Assembly (NCBI RefSeq): GCF_013456555.2
Contig: NZ_CP059154.1
Location: 806,001-870,000, forward strand
DNA: 64,000 nucleotides
Direction of reading: 5' to 3'
Source: Natrinema zhouii
Lineage (GTDB): Archaea > Halobacteriota > Halobacteria > Halobacteriales > Natrialbaceae
The position numbers were made by a program, and so were the translations under genes. Shown here one piece after another: positions 35,290-42,282 of the stretch. The notes beneath the pieces are model-generated. The model saw nothing but the letters and a program-made list of their open reading frames with translations, was not told the origin of the DNA and searched no databases. The number at the start of each line of letters is the position of its first letter. Position 1 is the stretch's first letter.

Positions 35290-35460
35290 TCACAGTCTGG
35301 AGGCAAATACCAGTAAGACTATTCCGATGAGAACCACAATCGTTCCAATCGTCTCACTACCGAAAGCGGCCTGCTGAGTGCCACCGACGAGTAATCCGAA
35401 GCCAAGTAACTCGGTTATTACTTGTGTGACGCTATTTACCAGAGTATCTACGACCCCCAT
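35290..35460 (-). CDS. 56-residue membrane protein
   Basis: A short frame from ATG 35460 to TGA 35290-35292. Residues 12-27 (TQVITELLGFGLLVGG) and 38-54 (IGTIVVLIGIVLLVFAS) are hydrophobic, separated by a short polar loop (TQQAAFGSE). Translation is clean and composition is haloarchaeal-like. No family is recognised; it resembles in size and topology the small protein at 2377-2583. It lies between IS debris and a possible permease relic. Confidence 0.4.
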   Translation of the reverse strand: MGVVDTLVNSVTQVITELLGFGLLVGGTQQAAFGSETIGTIVVLIGIVLLVFASRL

Positions 35461-35785
35461 ATTACATAGCTTGACTTTTAGTTATTTGTGCATATATAGG
35501 GCCAAGGTGGCGAAACCACGCCGTTAACGACGAAAGACGTCAGGTCGACACCCCATCCGTAAGAGACAGTCTCGTCGGTTAGTCTGGAGAGCATGGGAGT
35601 GGTCCGGATTATCCCTACCCATTTACCAGTCGGTTGGCCTCGGGGAGCGACCGCAGCCACAGCATTGCACCCGTGCCCACGGGCGGGCCGACAACGAGTG
35701 AGATGAATGTCCACCGCCAACATATAGGATCTGAAGCGGGAAACCGTGAGATACTACATCCGAAATCTCTCGCCTCGTCACGGCG

Positions 35786-35908
35786 ATGCGCGGGCTGGTA
35801 CACGGGAGCGCGACGGCCGGTGAGATCGGTATCGGGCTCCTCATGTCCGCGGTGCTTGTCGCCATATTCTGACCGCTCACCGTGTTCCTCTTTCGCCACG
35901 AGCAGTAG
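35786..35908 (+). pseudogene. possible relic of an ABC-2 type permease C-terminus
   Basis: Codons from 35786 read GEIGIGLLMSAVLVAIF, an in-frame TGA, then PLTVFLFRHEQ and a TAG. A hydrophobic segment followed by LTVxLFRxE at the very end is how many ABC-2 permeases finish. It lies next to an intact TetR-ABC unit and could be what is left of a second permease. The assignment is weak because only about 40 codons can be read. Confidence 0.25.
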
Positions 35909-35960
35909 CGGGCTTCACGCTACGCCGGGGTAACGGTCCATCCGTCGACCACTCGGTCGT

Positions 35961-36572
35961 TCAGTCGGCCGTCAATCCCCTAGCGAGCGTCGTGATTAGC
36001 AGTTCCTGAACTTGCTCGTAGTAGTCCTCGTCGTACTCTTCGTAATCCTCCCTGTGGAGAGCTAGCAGTTCGATCATTCCGACCAATCCGAGAATCGTCA
36101 CCGGATCGCGTTCCGCGAGCAACCCGTCGCTGCGCTCTTGAAAGAATTCGATGTACGGAACGATTTCGGCGACGCCCTCCTGTTCGATCTCCGCGAGTCG
36201 CTCCGGTGGAACGGTATCGCGAAACATCCGGTAGTCATCTTCGCGGAACAGCTGTTGGACGAGCGGATTATTTTCGACGAACGCCTTGTAGCACCAGCAC
36301 AACCGTTCGAACCCCTCGCGCGGGTCGTCGACGCCGTCGAGTTCGTTATCGAGGTTCTCGGTGAACTCGTCGACCTCGTGTCGCATGATCTCGAGGTAGA
36401 GTTCGGCTTTCGAGTCGAAAAACAGGTAGAACGAACTTTTGGCGATTCCAATGGGCTCGGTGATGTCCGCGACGTTCGTCTTCTTCAATCCGAACGCGAG
36501 GACCTTCTCGCGTCCGACCTCTAGGAGTTCTTCCCGGATTCGATCCCGCTCTTCGTCGCTAAAGCCGTGCAT
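35961..36572 (-). CDS. TetR family transcriptional regulator
   Basis: A 203-residue regulator. The N-terminal HTH domain is at about residues 5-55, with LAFGLKKTNVADITEPIGIA followed by KSSFYLFFDSKAELYLEIM, the TetR helix-turn-helix signature. The C-terminal part is a helical ligand-binding domain with a Glu/Tyr-rich end. The ATG at 36572 gives the family start; the frame is open to 36620. It is divergent from an ABC exporter operon, and an 18-base palindrome lies in the 96-base gap, so it most likely represses the exporter and itself. Confidence 0.88.
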   Translation of the reverse strand: MHGFSDEERDRIREELLEVGREKVLAFGLKKTNVADITEPIGIAKSSFYLFFDSKAELYLEIMRHEVDEFTENLDNELDGVDDPREGFERLCWCYKAFVENNPLVQQLFREDDYRMFRDTVPPERLAEIEQEGVAEIVPYIEFFQERSDGLLAERDPVTILGLVGMIELLALHREDYEEYDEDYYEQVQELLITTLARGLTAD

Positions 36573-36614
36573 GGCCAGTTTTAGCGCTGAAACTTGATAA
36601 CTAACTCGGTCATC

Positions 36615-36632
36615 GGTCATGACTTCATGACC
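36615..36632. promoter_or_regulatory. 18-base palindrome, probable TetR operator
   Basis: GGTCATGA-CT-TCATGACC has 8-base arms that are exact reverse complements around a 2-base spacer. It lies between the divergent TetR and ABC genes, just upstream of a TATA-like GATATCTATT (36638-36647) for the ABC operon. An extra GGTCAT half-copy begins eight bases earlier. Confidence 0.65.
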
Positions 36633-36637
36633 GCAAA

Positions 36638-36648
36638 AGATATCTATT
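36638..36648 (+). promoter_or_regulatory. TATA-like element of the ABC exporter operon
   Basis: GATATCTATTC is centred about 26 bases before ATG 36669 and lies five bases after the palindrome, so a bound repressor would block TBP/TFB entry. Confidence 0.4.
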
Positions 36649-36668
36649 CATGGAGTCAAGGTAAAGAT

Positions 36669-37586
36669 ATGGCAGTCATCGAAGTGACCGATCTGACGAA
36701 GGACTACGGGAGCGTCCTCGGTGCCGATTCCCTCTCGTTCACCGTCGAAGAGGGGGAGGTGTTCGGGTTTTTAGGACCGAACGGAGCCGGGAAGACGACG
36801 ACGATTCGTACGCTACTCGGACTGCTCTCACCCACCTCGGGAACCGCGACCGTGCTCGGGGCCGACGTTCGAGACGAAGCCGCGCTGCTCGAGGCGAAAC
36901 GCCGGATCGGTTACCTGCCGGCTCACCTCGGATTCGACGAGGACGTGACCGGCAAGCGGGTCCTCGACTATCACGCGTCGGTCAAGGGCGACGGACGCCG
37001 GGATGAACTCCTCGAGATTTTCACGCCGCCCGTCGAGCGCCCGATCAGGGAGTACTCGACCGGGAACGAGCGAATGCTCGGGATCGTTCAGGCGTTCATG
37101 CACGATCCCGACCTCGTCATCATGGACGAGCCGACGTCGGGGCTCGACCCGCTCAAACAGGAGGCGTTCAACGAGTTCATCAGGGAAGAACGCGAGCGCG
37201 GAACGACGGTTTTCTTTTCGTCACACGTGCTGAGCGAGGTTCGGCGCATCTGCGACCGCGTCGGCATTCTCCGCGAGGGGCGGCTCGTCGGCCTCGAGGA
37301 CGTCGAGACGCTGCTCGATCAGGGCGGCAAGCGTGTTCGCGTCCAGACGGCCGACGGGACCAGTACGGGGCTTGCGACCCTCGACGGCGTCATCAACGTG
37401 AGCACGTTCGCCGACGGCGTTCAGTTCATCTACACCGGTGACTACAACATGCTGCTCCGCGAGCTTGCATCCCACGACGTCCGCGAGGTGGAGATCAGCG
37501 AGCCGCCGCTCGAGGACGTCTTCATGCACTACTACGGGACGGACGAGCCGGAGCCGTCCGGTCAGGAGGTTAAGTCCAATGTTTGA
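36669..37586 (+). CDS. ABC transporter ATP-binding protein
   Basis: A 305-residue ATPase subunit of an ABC-2 type exporter. Walker A is FLGPNGAGKTTTIRTLLGLL, the Q-loop region is RRIGYLPAHLGFDEDVTG, and the signature motif is YSTGNERMLGIVQAF, where most relatives have YSxGMxQRL. Walker B is LVIMDEPTSGLDPLKQEAF and the H-loop is TVFFSSHVLSEVRRI. The ATG at 36669 fits the TATA spacing. It overlaps the permease gene by 8 bases. The substrate cannot be told; TetR control suggests a drug, toxin or lipid-like compound. Confidence 0.9.
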   Translation: MAVIEVTDLTKDYGSVLGADSLSFTVEEGEVFGFLGPNGAGKTTTIRTLLGLLSPTSGTATVLGADVRDEAALLEAKRRIGYLPAHLGFDEDVTGKRVLDYHASVKGDGRRDELLEIFTPPVERPIREYSTGNERMLGIVQAFMHDPDLVIMDEPTSGLDPLKQEAFNEFIREERERGTTVFFSSHVLSEVRRICDRVGILREGRLVGLEDVETLLDQGGKRVRVQTADGTSTGLATLDGVINVSTFADGVQFIYTGDYNMLLRELASHDVREVEISEPPLEDVFMHYYGTDEPEPSGQEVKSNV

Positions 37587-38364
37587 GACCACCCGGTACG
37601 AGGCGATCCGTCGCGTTCGAGGAACGGCGGTTCTGACGGTCGCACTGAGCCTCTACGTGGCGTTTATCGTCTGGTACTTCACCGTCCTGGAGGGCGTCGA
37701 TTACGATCAGATGCTCGAATCGATGCCGCCCGCGTTGATGGATGCGTTCGGCATCGAGACGATGGCGACGATCGAGGGCTTCCTCGGCTCACAGATCTAC
37801 AACTTCGTGTGGCTGCTCGCGCTGGGACTGTACTTCGCGTACACGGCTGCTGGACTCGTCGCGAAGGACGTCGAGCGAGAGCGAATGGATCTGTTGCTCT
37901 CGTTCCCGGTCTCCCGGTCACGGCTGCTCGTCGAGAAGGTCGCTTCGCTACTGCTGCCTCTCGTCACGCTCAACGTCGTCATTGGCGTCGTCACCTACGT
38001 GCTGGTGCTGGCGGTCGGCGAGACGATCGATCCGGTGAATCTCGCGTTGGTTCACCTGCTGTCGATTCCGTACCTGCTCGTCTGTGCGGGGATCGGCGTG
38101 GTCTGCTCGGTACTCGTCGATCGAACCGCCGTCGCAGAGCGAGCCGCGATCGGCCTCGTATTCGCGCTCTTCCTCGTGGAGTCGGTTGTCGGTGGCGCGA
38201 GCGATTTCGAGTGGATTCAGTACATCAGCCCGACGTACTACTACGAGCCGACACCTGTTCTCATCGACGGCACGTACAACCTCGCCAACACCGGAATCCT
38301 ACTTGCGCTCTTCGTGGTCTTGCTGCTCGTCAGCCAGTTCCTCTTCCGACGGCGGGATATCTAA
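37579..38364 (+). CDS. ABC-2 type transporter permease
   Basis: A 261-residue membrane subunit with six hydrophobic segments. The N-terminal TM is GTAVLTVALSLYVAFIVWYF. A large external loop precedes FVWLLALGLYFAYTAAGLVA, then the cytosolic KDVERERMDLLLSFPVSRSR motif of ABC-2 permeases. The last TM ends in LLLVSQFLFRRRDI. ATG 37579 overlaps the ATPase gene by 8 bases, so the two subunits are coupled. This pair with the divergent TetR gene is a complete exporter unit. Confidence 0.87.
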   Translation: MFETTRYEAIRRVRGTAVLTVALSLYVAFIVWYFTVLEGVDYDQMLESMPPALMDAFGIETMATIEGFLGSQIYNFVWLLALGLYFAYTAAGLVAKDVERERMDLLLSFPVSRSRLLVEKVASLLLPLVTLNVVIGVVTYVLVLAVGETIDPVNLALVHLLSIPYLLVCAGIGVVCSVLVDRTAVAERAAIGLVFALFLVESVVGGASDFEWIQYISPTYYYEPTPVLIDGTYNLANTGILLALFVVLLLVSQFLFRRRDI

Positions 38365-38409
38365 CTCCGCTCCGTCTGCGTTTTCTCCTCGTTTCGTCGG
38401 CGGACGCGG

Positions 38410-38640
38410 CCGTCCGCTGAGCCGAAACAATAGCACTGCCCCACTCGAGAGAAGGTATGTGACACTCGCTGCCGCCGCGGCGACGACGCCGGGCTCCCTT
38501 CGGCTCGTCACAATCCCCGTCTTCGCCTGAGTCGTGATTCGCGATATCAAGACTATCTTGAATCCGTTAATTACGTCCCGGATCCCTTGTACGCTCCGCT
38601 CGCCTTTCGGGGACGGTTCGAACGGGATGAAGAGGTTGCC
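38410..38640 (-). pseudogene. unassigned C-terminal gene fragment
   Basis: Minus-strand codons from about 38640 give GNLFIPFEPSPKGERSVQGI, RDVINGFKIVLISRITTQAK and a hydrophobic SVTYLLSSGAVLLFRLSG without an intervening stop. The stretch looks like the end of a real membrane-associated protein. It begins abruptly where the peptide-permease fragment ends, so the two are joined by a rearrangement. I cannot name the family. Confidence 0.3.
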
Positions 38641-38645
38641 CGTCG

Positions 38646-38957
38646 CGTAGCCATGCCGGTGCCGAGGGTGATCGCGGGGAACATGAGATGGGCGAGCGTG
38701 CCGCTGCCGGAGACCGGCGTCAGCCCGAGCCAGAGCGAACACACGAGGATCAGCACGTACCCGAGCCAGAAGTTCGGCATCGAGACGCCGATTAGCGCGG
38801 CGAACTGGCTGGTGCGGTCGATCCAAGTGTCCTGGTAAACGGCACTCAAAACGCCCGTCGGGACGGCAAGCAGCAACGAGATGACGATCGCCGCCAGCGC
38901 GAGTTCGAGCGTGTTCGGCAGGTACTCGAGCAACAGCGACGTGACGGGTTGGACCGG
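38646..38957 (-). pseudogene. fragment of a DppB/OppB-type peptide ABC permease
   Basis: About 104 codons match the middle of a dipeptide/nickel ABC permease: QPVTSLLLEYLPNTLELALA, IVISLLLAVPTGVLSAVYQD, DRTSQFAALIGVSMPNFWLG and SGSGTLAHLMFPAITLGTGM. The first TM region, the EAA loop and the last TMs of the usual 320-340 residue protein are absent at both ends. No partner subunits lie nearby, so it is a stranded piece. Confidence 0.7.
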
Positions 38958-39043
38958 TAGTACGACGTCCCGAGATCGCACGTGACGAGATCAGTAGCGC
39001 CGCTCGGTGTTCCCGAGGACAACTGGAGTGTGCATACACCGCA

Positions 39044-39364
39044 ATGAACACCGAACTCGAGTTACCGATACCCGTCCCACGTCCGCAGAACGTTCTGCCT
39101 CGACTTGCAACGACGCTCGAGGTTCCAAACGAAGTGCGATATCGAGCGCTCGAGGTAGCTGATTTAGCAGAGAAAACCAGAATCACGATCGGCCGACACC
39201 CTCACGGAGTCGCTGCGGCGTGTCTCTATATCGCAGCACAAGAACTCGGACAGCAGCTTACGCAACGAGTGATTGCCGATGTCGCTGGTATATCGGCAAC
39301 AACACTTCGAACCCATCGAACTGTCCTTCTCGAGGCACTCAACGATCGCGAAGTGGAACACTGA
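39044..39364 (+). pseudogene. truncated transcription initiation factor B (TFB) gene
   Basis: A 106-codon frame encodes the second cyclin repeat of an archaeal TFB: PRPQNVLPRLATTLEVPNEV, ALEVADLAEKTRITIGRHPH, GVAAACLYIAAQELGQQLTQ, then VIADVAGISATTLRTHRTVL. The zinc ribbon, B-finger and first cyclin repeat (about 200 residues) are missing, although an ATG at 39044 could start translation. On its own it could bind TBP-DNA only poorly. Haloarchaea carry many tfb copies, so this is likely a decayed paralogue. Confidence 0.65.
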
Positions 39365-39365
39365 C

Positions 39366-39473
39366 TATTGATACCACACGAGAACCAATTTTTCGTGGAT
39401 CCGCCTCAAGGTCAGTGACGAGACGCTCGAGTCCGATCCCACTCGACTCATCGGTGGTCATTTCTTCACTCAT
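39366..39473 (-). pseudogene. 5' stub of an unknown gene coupled to the methyltransferase
   Basis: ATG 39473 overlaps the end of the methyltransferase gene (stop at 39466-39468). It opens MSEEMTTDESSGIGLERLVT and then DLEADPRKI. The sequence loses sense where the TFB fragment begins (about 39365), so a third gene of this operon seems cut off by a rearrangement. The family is not recognised. Confidence 0.35.
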
Positions 39474-40140
39474 GTGCTCCTCTGTCAATCGCCGACTCCG
39501 TGGAGACGGTATCTCGTTCCACATCGTCACCGAGCCTTTCTGCGACAAGGACACCCACCTGATCATGCACGCGCTCAGCTGCCGTGACGACGAATCCTAC
39601 GTCAGTGAGTACGTCCACGAGCATCCCGACGGTAGCCGCATCGACCCCGTGGTCGAATAGCGGTTCTTCAGGGTCGGACGACCCGAAGAACATTGCATCA
39701 CCGAGGACGAACCGACGCGGGCCGAGGTTGGCAATGGCCTCGATAGCCTCGCGCTTTTTCTCGTTGGGGAGATGATGCAGGGCGAAATTCGAGACCACGA
39801 TGTCTACTTCGCCGTCGTAGTGCGGGTCGCGGAACTCGCCGTAGCCGAACTCCACGTTCTCGAGACCGCTGTCGGCAGCCTTCGACCGCGCCTGCTCGAT
39901 CATTCCGTCACTGATATCGCGACCGACGACGTGGCCGGCATCCTCGGCCAACGCGAGCGCGATTAAGCCTGTCCCCGTTCCGAGATCGAGAACGACGTCA
40001 TCGGGACGAGGGTCGGCGTGTTCGATAACGAGTGTGGCGCATGCGTTGTAGACCGGCTTCTCTTCACTGCCGTGTTTGTCGTCGTACTGATCGGCGATCT
40101 GCGAGAAGCGATTGGCGAGATCCTCGAGGGGTTCGTCCAT
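39466..40140 (-). CDS. class I SAM-dependent methyltransferase
   Basis: A 224-residue methyltransferase. Motif I is VVLDLGTGTGLIALALAEDA at about residues 50-69, with an acidic residue in VVGRDISDGMIEQARSKAAD. Post-I is EFGYGEFRDPHYDGEVDIVV and motif III is GPRRFVLGDAMFFGS. ATG 40140 overlaps the stop of the reductase gene by one base (TAATG), which decides the start over 40149. It is translated with the thioredoxin-reductase-like protein; the substrate is unknown. Confidence 0.82.
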   Translation of the reverse strand: MDEPLEDLANRFSQIADQYDDKHGSEEKPVYNACATLVIEHADPRPDDVVLDLGTGTGLIALALAEDAGHVVGRDISDGMIEQARSKAADSGLENVEFGYGEFRDPHYDGEVDIVVSNFALHHLPNEKKREAIEAIANLGPRRFVLGDAMFFGSSDPEEPLFDHGVDAATVGMLVDVLTDVGFVVTAAERVHDQVGVLVAERLGDDVERDTVSTESAIDRGAHE

Positions 40141-41087
40141 TATTGCCACCCCCGTTCGAAGTCTTCTTTGGACAGTTCCATATTCACGGTCGTGCCGACT
40201 GCGTATCCATCGGCGACAGCGGACGGGATGGACGGAGGAGCACCACTAGAGGCGTCGCCAGCAATGAACAGCCCCCCGACCGATGTAAATCCGATTCCAC
40301 GCTGGGAGCGCGTTGCATCGACGAGTCCAGCCTGATTCACTTCGAGACCGAGTCGTTCTGGAAGCTCGCTGTGTTGCTCCATCGGCGGTGGGTAGAACAG
40401 AGCGTGGCGAGCTATATCGCGGCCATCCGCGAGAGAGATGCTTTCGAGATCTCCATCGGAGCCGGTGAGTGCGGTAATCGGTTCGTCTTTGATTTCGATT
40501 CCTCGTTCGACAAACATCGACCGTGATTCATCATCGAAGACGTCCTGCCCATCGGTGAATACGACGAGGTCCTCACTCAGGTTGTAGATGAGCTTCGCGT
40601 AGTCGACCATGTGTTGGTTCGTGACCATCACGCCGAGGGGTTCACCACGAACTTCGTAGCCATGACAGTAGGGACAGTGATGCACGCCACTCCCCCAGAA
40701 CTCCTCGAACCCGTCGGTATCAGGAAGGTCGTCCCTGACACCAGTCGCTAGTACGACCTTCCGACTCGTGACGGTCTCGCCGGAATCCAAGGAACTGGTG
40801 AATCCGTTGGTGTCCCTACTGACATTCATTACTTTCGTGTCGCGGAACTCGCCTCCATATTTCATAACTTCCTCACGACCGAGACGGCGAAGTTCCTCCG
40901 GTGGGATGCTGTCCCTCGTCAGGTAACCATGGGCTTCAGTTGCTGGACCATTACGGGGTTCGCCGTTATCGCAGACCAAGACGCTGCGGAGCGAGCGCCC
41001 CAACTGGAGAGCTGCACTCAAGCCCGCAGGCCCGCCCCCGATGATGAGAACGTCATACTCCAAATCACTTCCACCAGTTGTTTGCAT
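40140..41087 (-). CDS. thioredoxin reductase-like NAD(P)/FAD oxidoreductase
   Basis: A 315-residue flavoprotein of the TrxB superfamily. FAD binding: VLIIGGGPAGLSAALQLGRS near the N-terminus and GLFIAGDASSGAPPSIPSAV near the C-terminus. The redox-active pair is in HHCPYCHGYEV (CxxC). The NAD(P) region is GVMVTNQHMVDYAKLIYN, which lacks a clear GxGxxA loop, so NADPH may bind poorly or a different electron donor may be used. ATG 41087 has a TATA element (GCCTTATGAC) about 29 bases upstream. It is divergent from an HTH regulator gene. Confidence 0.85.
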   Translation of the reverse strand: MQTTGGSDLEYDVLIIGGGPAGLSAALQLGRSLRSVLVCDNGEPRNGPATEAHGYLTRDSIPPEELRRLGREEVMKYGGEFRDTKVMNVSRDTNGFTSSLDSGETVTSRKVVLATGVRDDLPDTDGFEEFWGSGVHHCPYCHGYEVRGEPLGVMVTNQHMVDYAKLIYNLSEDLVVFTDGQDVFDDESRSMFVERGIEIKDEPITALTGSDGDLESISLADGRDIARHALFYPPPMEQHSELPERLGLEVNQAGLVDATRSQRGIGFTSVGGLFIAGDASSGAPPSIPSAVADGYAVGTTVNMELSKEDFERGWQ

Positions 41088-41109
41088 ATCTACTGCAATG
41101 AGGATGCCA

Positions 41110-41120
41110 GTCATAAGGCT
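41110..41120 (-). promoter_or_regulatory. TATA element of the reductase-methyltransferase operon
   Basis: On the minus strand GCCTTATGAC is centred about 29 bases before ATG 41087, as expected for a leaderless start. Confidence 0.4.
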
Positions 41121-41254
41121 GTCGCTCACGGAGACGAAAACCACCAAACGGATTAGAGAGCAATAGTACGGCCCGAATGGGCAGATTTCTTCATCAAATG
41201 GATTCGACTGGGTCTAATCAACTGCTCGACAACCATTTTGAGCCTGTGAGAAGG

Positions 41255-41271
41255 TTGCACTAATATTGCAA
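41255..41271. promoter_or_regulatory. inverted repeat TTGCA-N7-TGCAA
   Basis: TTGCACTAATATTGCAA has 5-base arms flanking an AT-rich, TATA-like spacer. It lies in the 219-base gap between the reductase operon and the HTH gene, about 40 bases before the preferred HTH start. It may be the binding site of that regulator. Confidence 0.4.
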
Positions 41272-41306
41272 ACCTTATGGGGGAGCAGTACCAATCCTCG
41301 ATAACA

Positions 41307-41705
41307 ATGCCAGATGCCATACAAAAGCAACTCCAGAGCGAACGGGAGTGGGAAGATCTTCTTGACTGTATGTTTGGGCTGAATAAGCTCGACAGAGGTG
41401 TCTTTAGACTGCTAGCAGAATCCTCTGAGCCCCTTACCGTAGATCATATTGCGAAATTCATCGAAAAAGAGCGGACCACCGCGTACCGTTCAGTCAAGCG
41501 GCTCGAGGAAGCTGGAATTGCTGTGCAAGAACAAGAAACCTGTCCGAAGGGAGGCTATCATCACGTGTATCGAGTCTCCGACCCGGACGAGATAGCGGAT
41601 AACCTCCAACGAATGCTCAACCGGTGGTACGCTGAAACTGGACAACTCATTCAGGAGTTCCGGGATATGTCTGGCGAGGATCCTTCTTCTGAAATAGATC
41701 GATAG
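41307..41705 (+). CDS. HTH regulator (TrmB-like winged helix)
   Basis: A 132-residue DNA-binding protein. The winged helix is at about residues 20-90: LDRGVFRLLAESSEPLTVDH, IAKFIEKERTTAYRSVKRLE and EAGIAVQEQETCPKGGYHHV. The C-terminus (DNLQRMLNRWYAETGQLIQE) is an amphipathic helix for dimerisation. ATG 41307 gives the usual family N-terminus (MPDAIQKQL); ATG 41277 in the same frame is an alternative. Divergence from the reductase operon and the inverted repeat between them suggest local control, perhaps by redox or metal stress. Confidence 0.75.
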   Translation: MPDAIQKQLQSEREWEDLLDCMFGLNKLDRGVFRLLAESSEPLTVDHIAKFIEKERTTAYRSVKRLEEAGIAVQEQETCPKGGYHHVYRVSDPDEIADNLQRMLNRWYAETGQLIQEFRDMSGEDPSSEIDR

Positions 41706-41768
41706 CTTCCCACTTTTGATATTTGATAGCAGGACAAGCTTCGTCACTGGGAACGAGACTCGAGATCG

Positions 41769-42226
41769 ATGACTGAGGAGACCGTTTCTGCTGACCGACT
41801 CAACCGAATTCTGAACGCCGTCGATACGATCGAAGCGAGTCTGGGTATCTTCGCTCGGAAGCAATCGCTGAGCCGCGAACGCACCGCACTGATTCGGACA
41901 GTCGTGATATCGTCGAGCGGCGGTTCGTGAAGATGACCGAGACAGCCATCGACATCGGTGAGGAACTGGTCAAGCACGAGCGTGGCTCGCCACCGAGGAG
42001 TAATCCGGAATCGATGCGGGCTCTCGGGAAGCTTGGTATCCTGTCCGATTCGACAGCCGAGGAAATGGCTCAGGGTGCTCAGTTTCAGAACGTTCTAGCA
42101 CACACCTACGGCGACATCATCAATCACGATGTGGTCTACAACGCACTGCAGGACCTCGAGCGGTATCGTCAGTTCGTCATTGAGGTTCGTGACTATCTCG
42201 AGTCCACTGGGTCTCTTGAGGAGTGA
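41769..42226 (+). pseudogene. frameshifted HepT-like (HEPN, DUF86) toxin gene
   Basis: The first part from ATG 41769 reads MTEETVSADRLNRILNAVDT and IEASLGIFARKQSLSRE. A single-base deletion near 41885 shifts the frame; the rest continues as DSDSRDIVERRFVKMTETAI, DIGEELVKHERGSPPRSN and the HEPN core FQNVLAHTYGDIINHDVVYN (Rx4-6H is replaced by xNVLAHTY). In working MNT/HEPN pairs HepT is an RNase neutralised by the MntA nucleotidyltransferase. No mntA is visible beside it. An internal ATG at 41933 could allow a 97-residue C-terminal product. Confidence 0.75.
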
Positions 42227-42282
42227 TAGTCTTCACATGCCCACGGATTGCTACAATTCTTTTCTCGATGATACCGAAGCGC

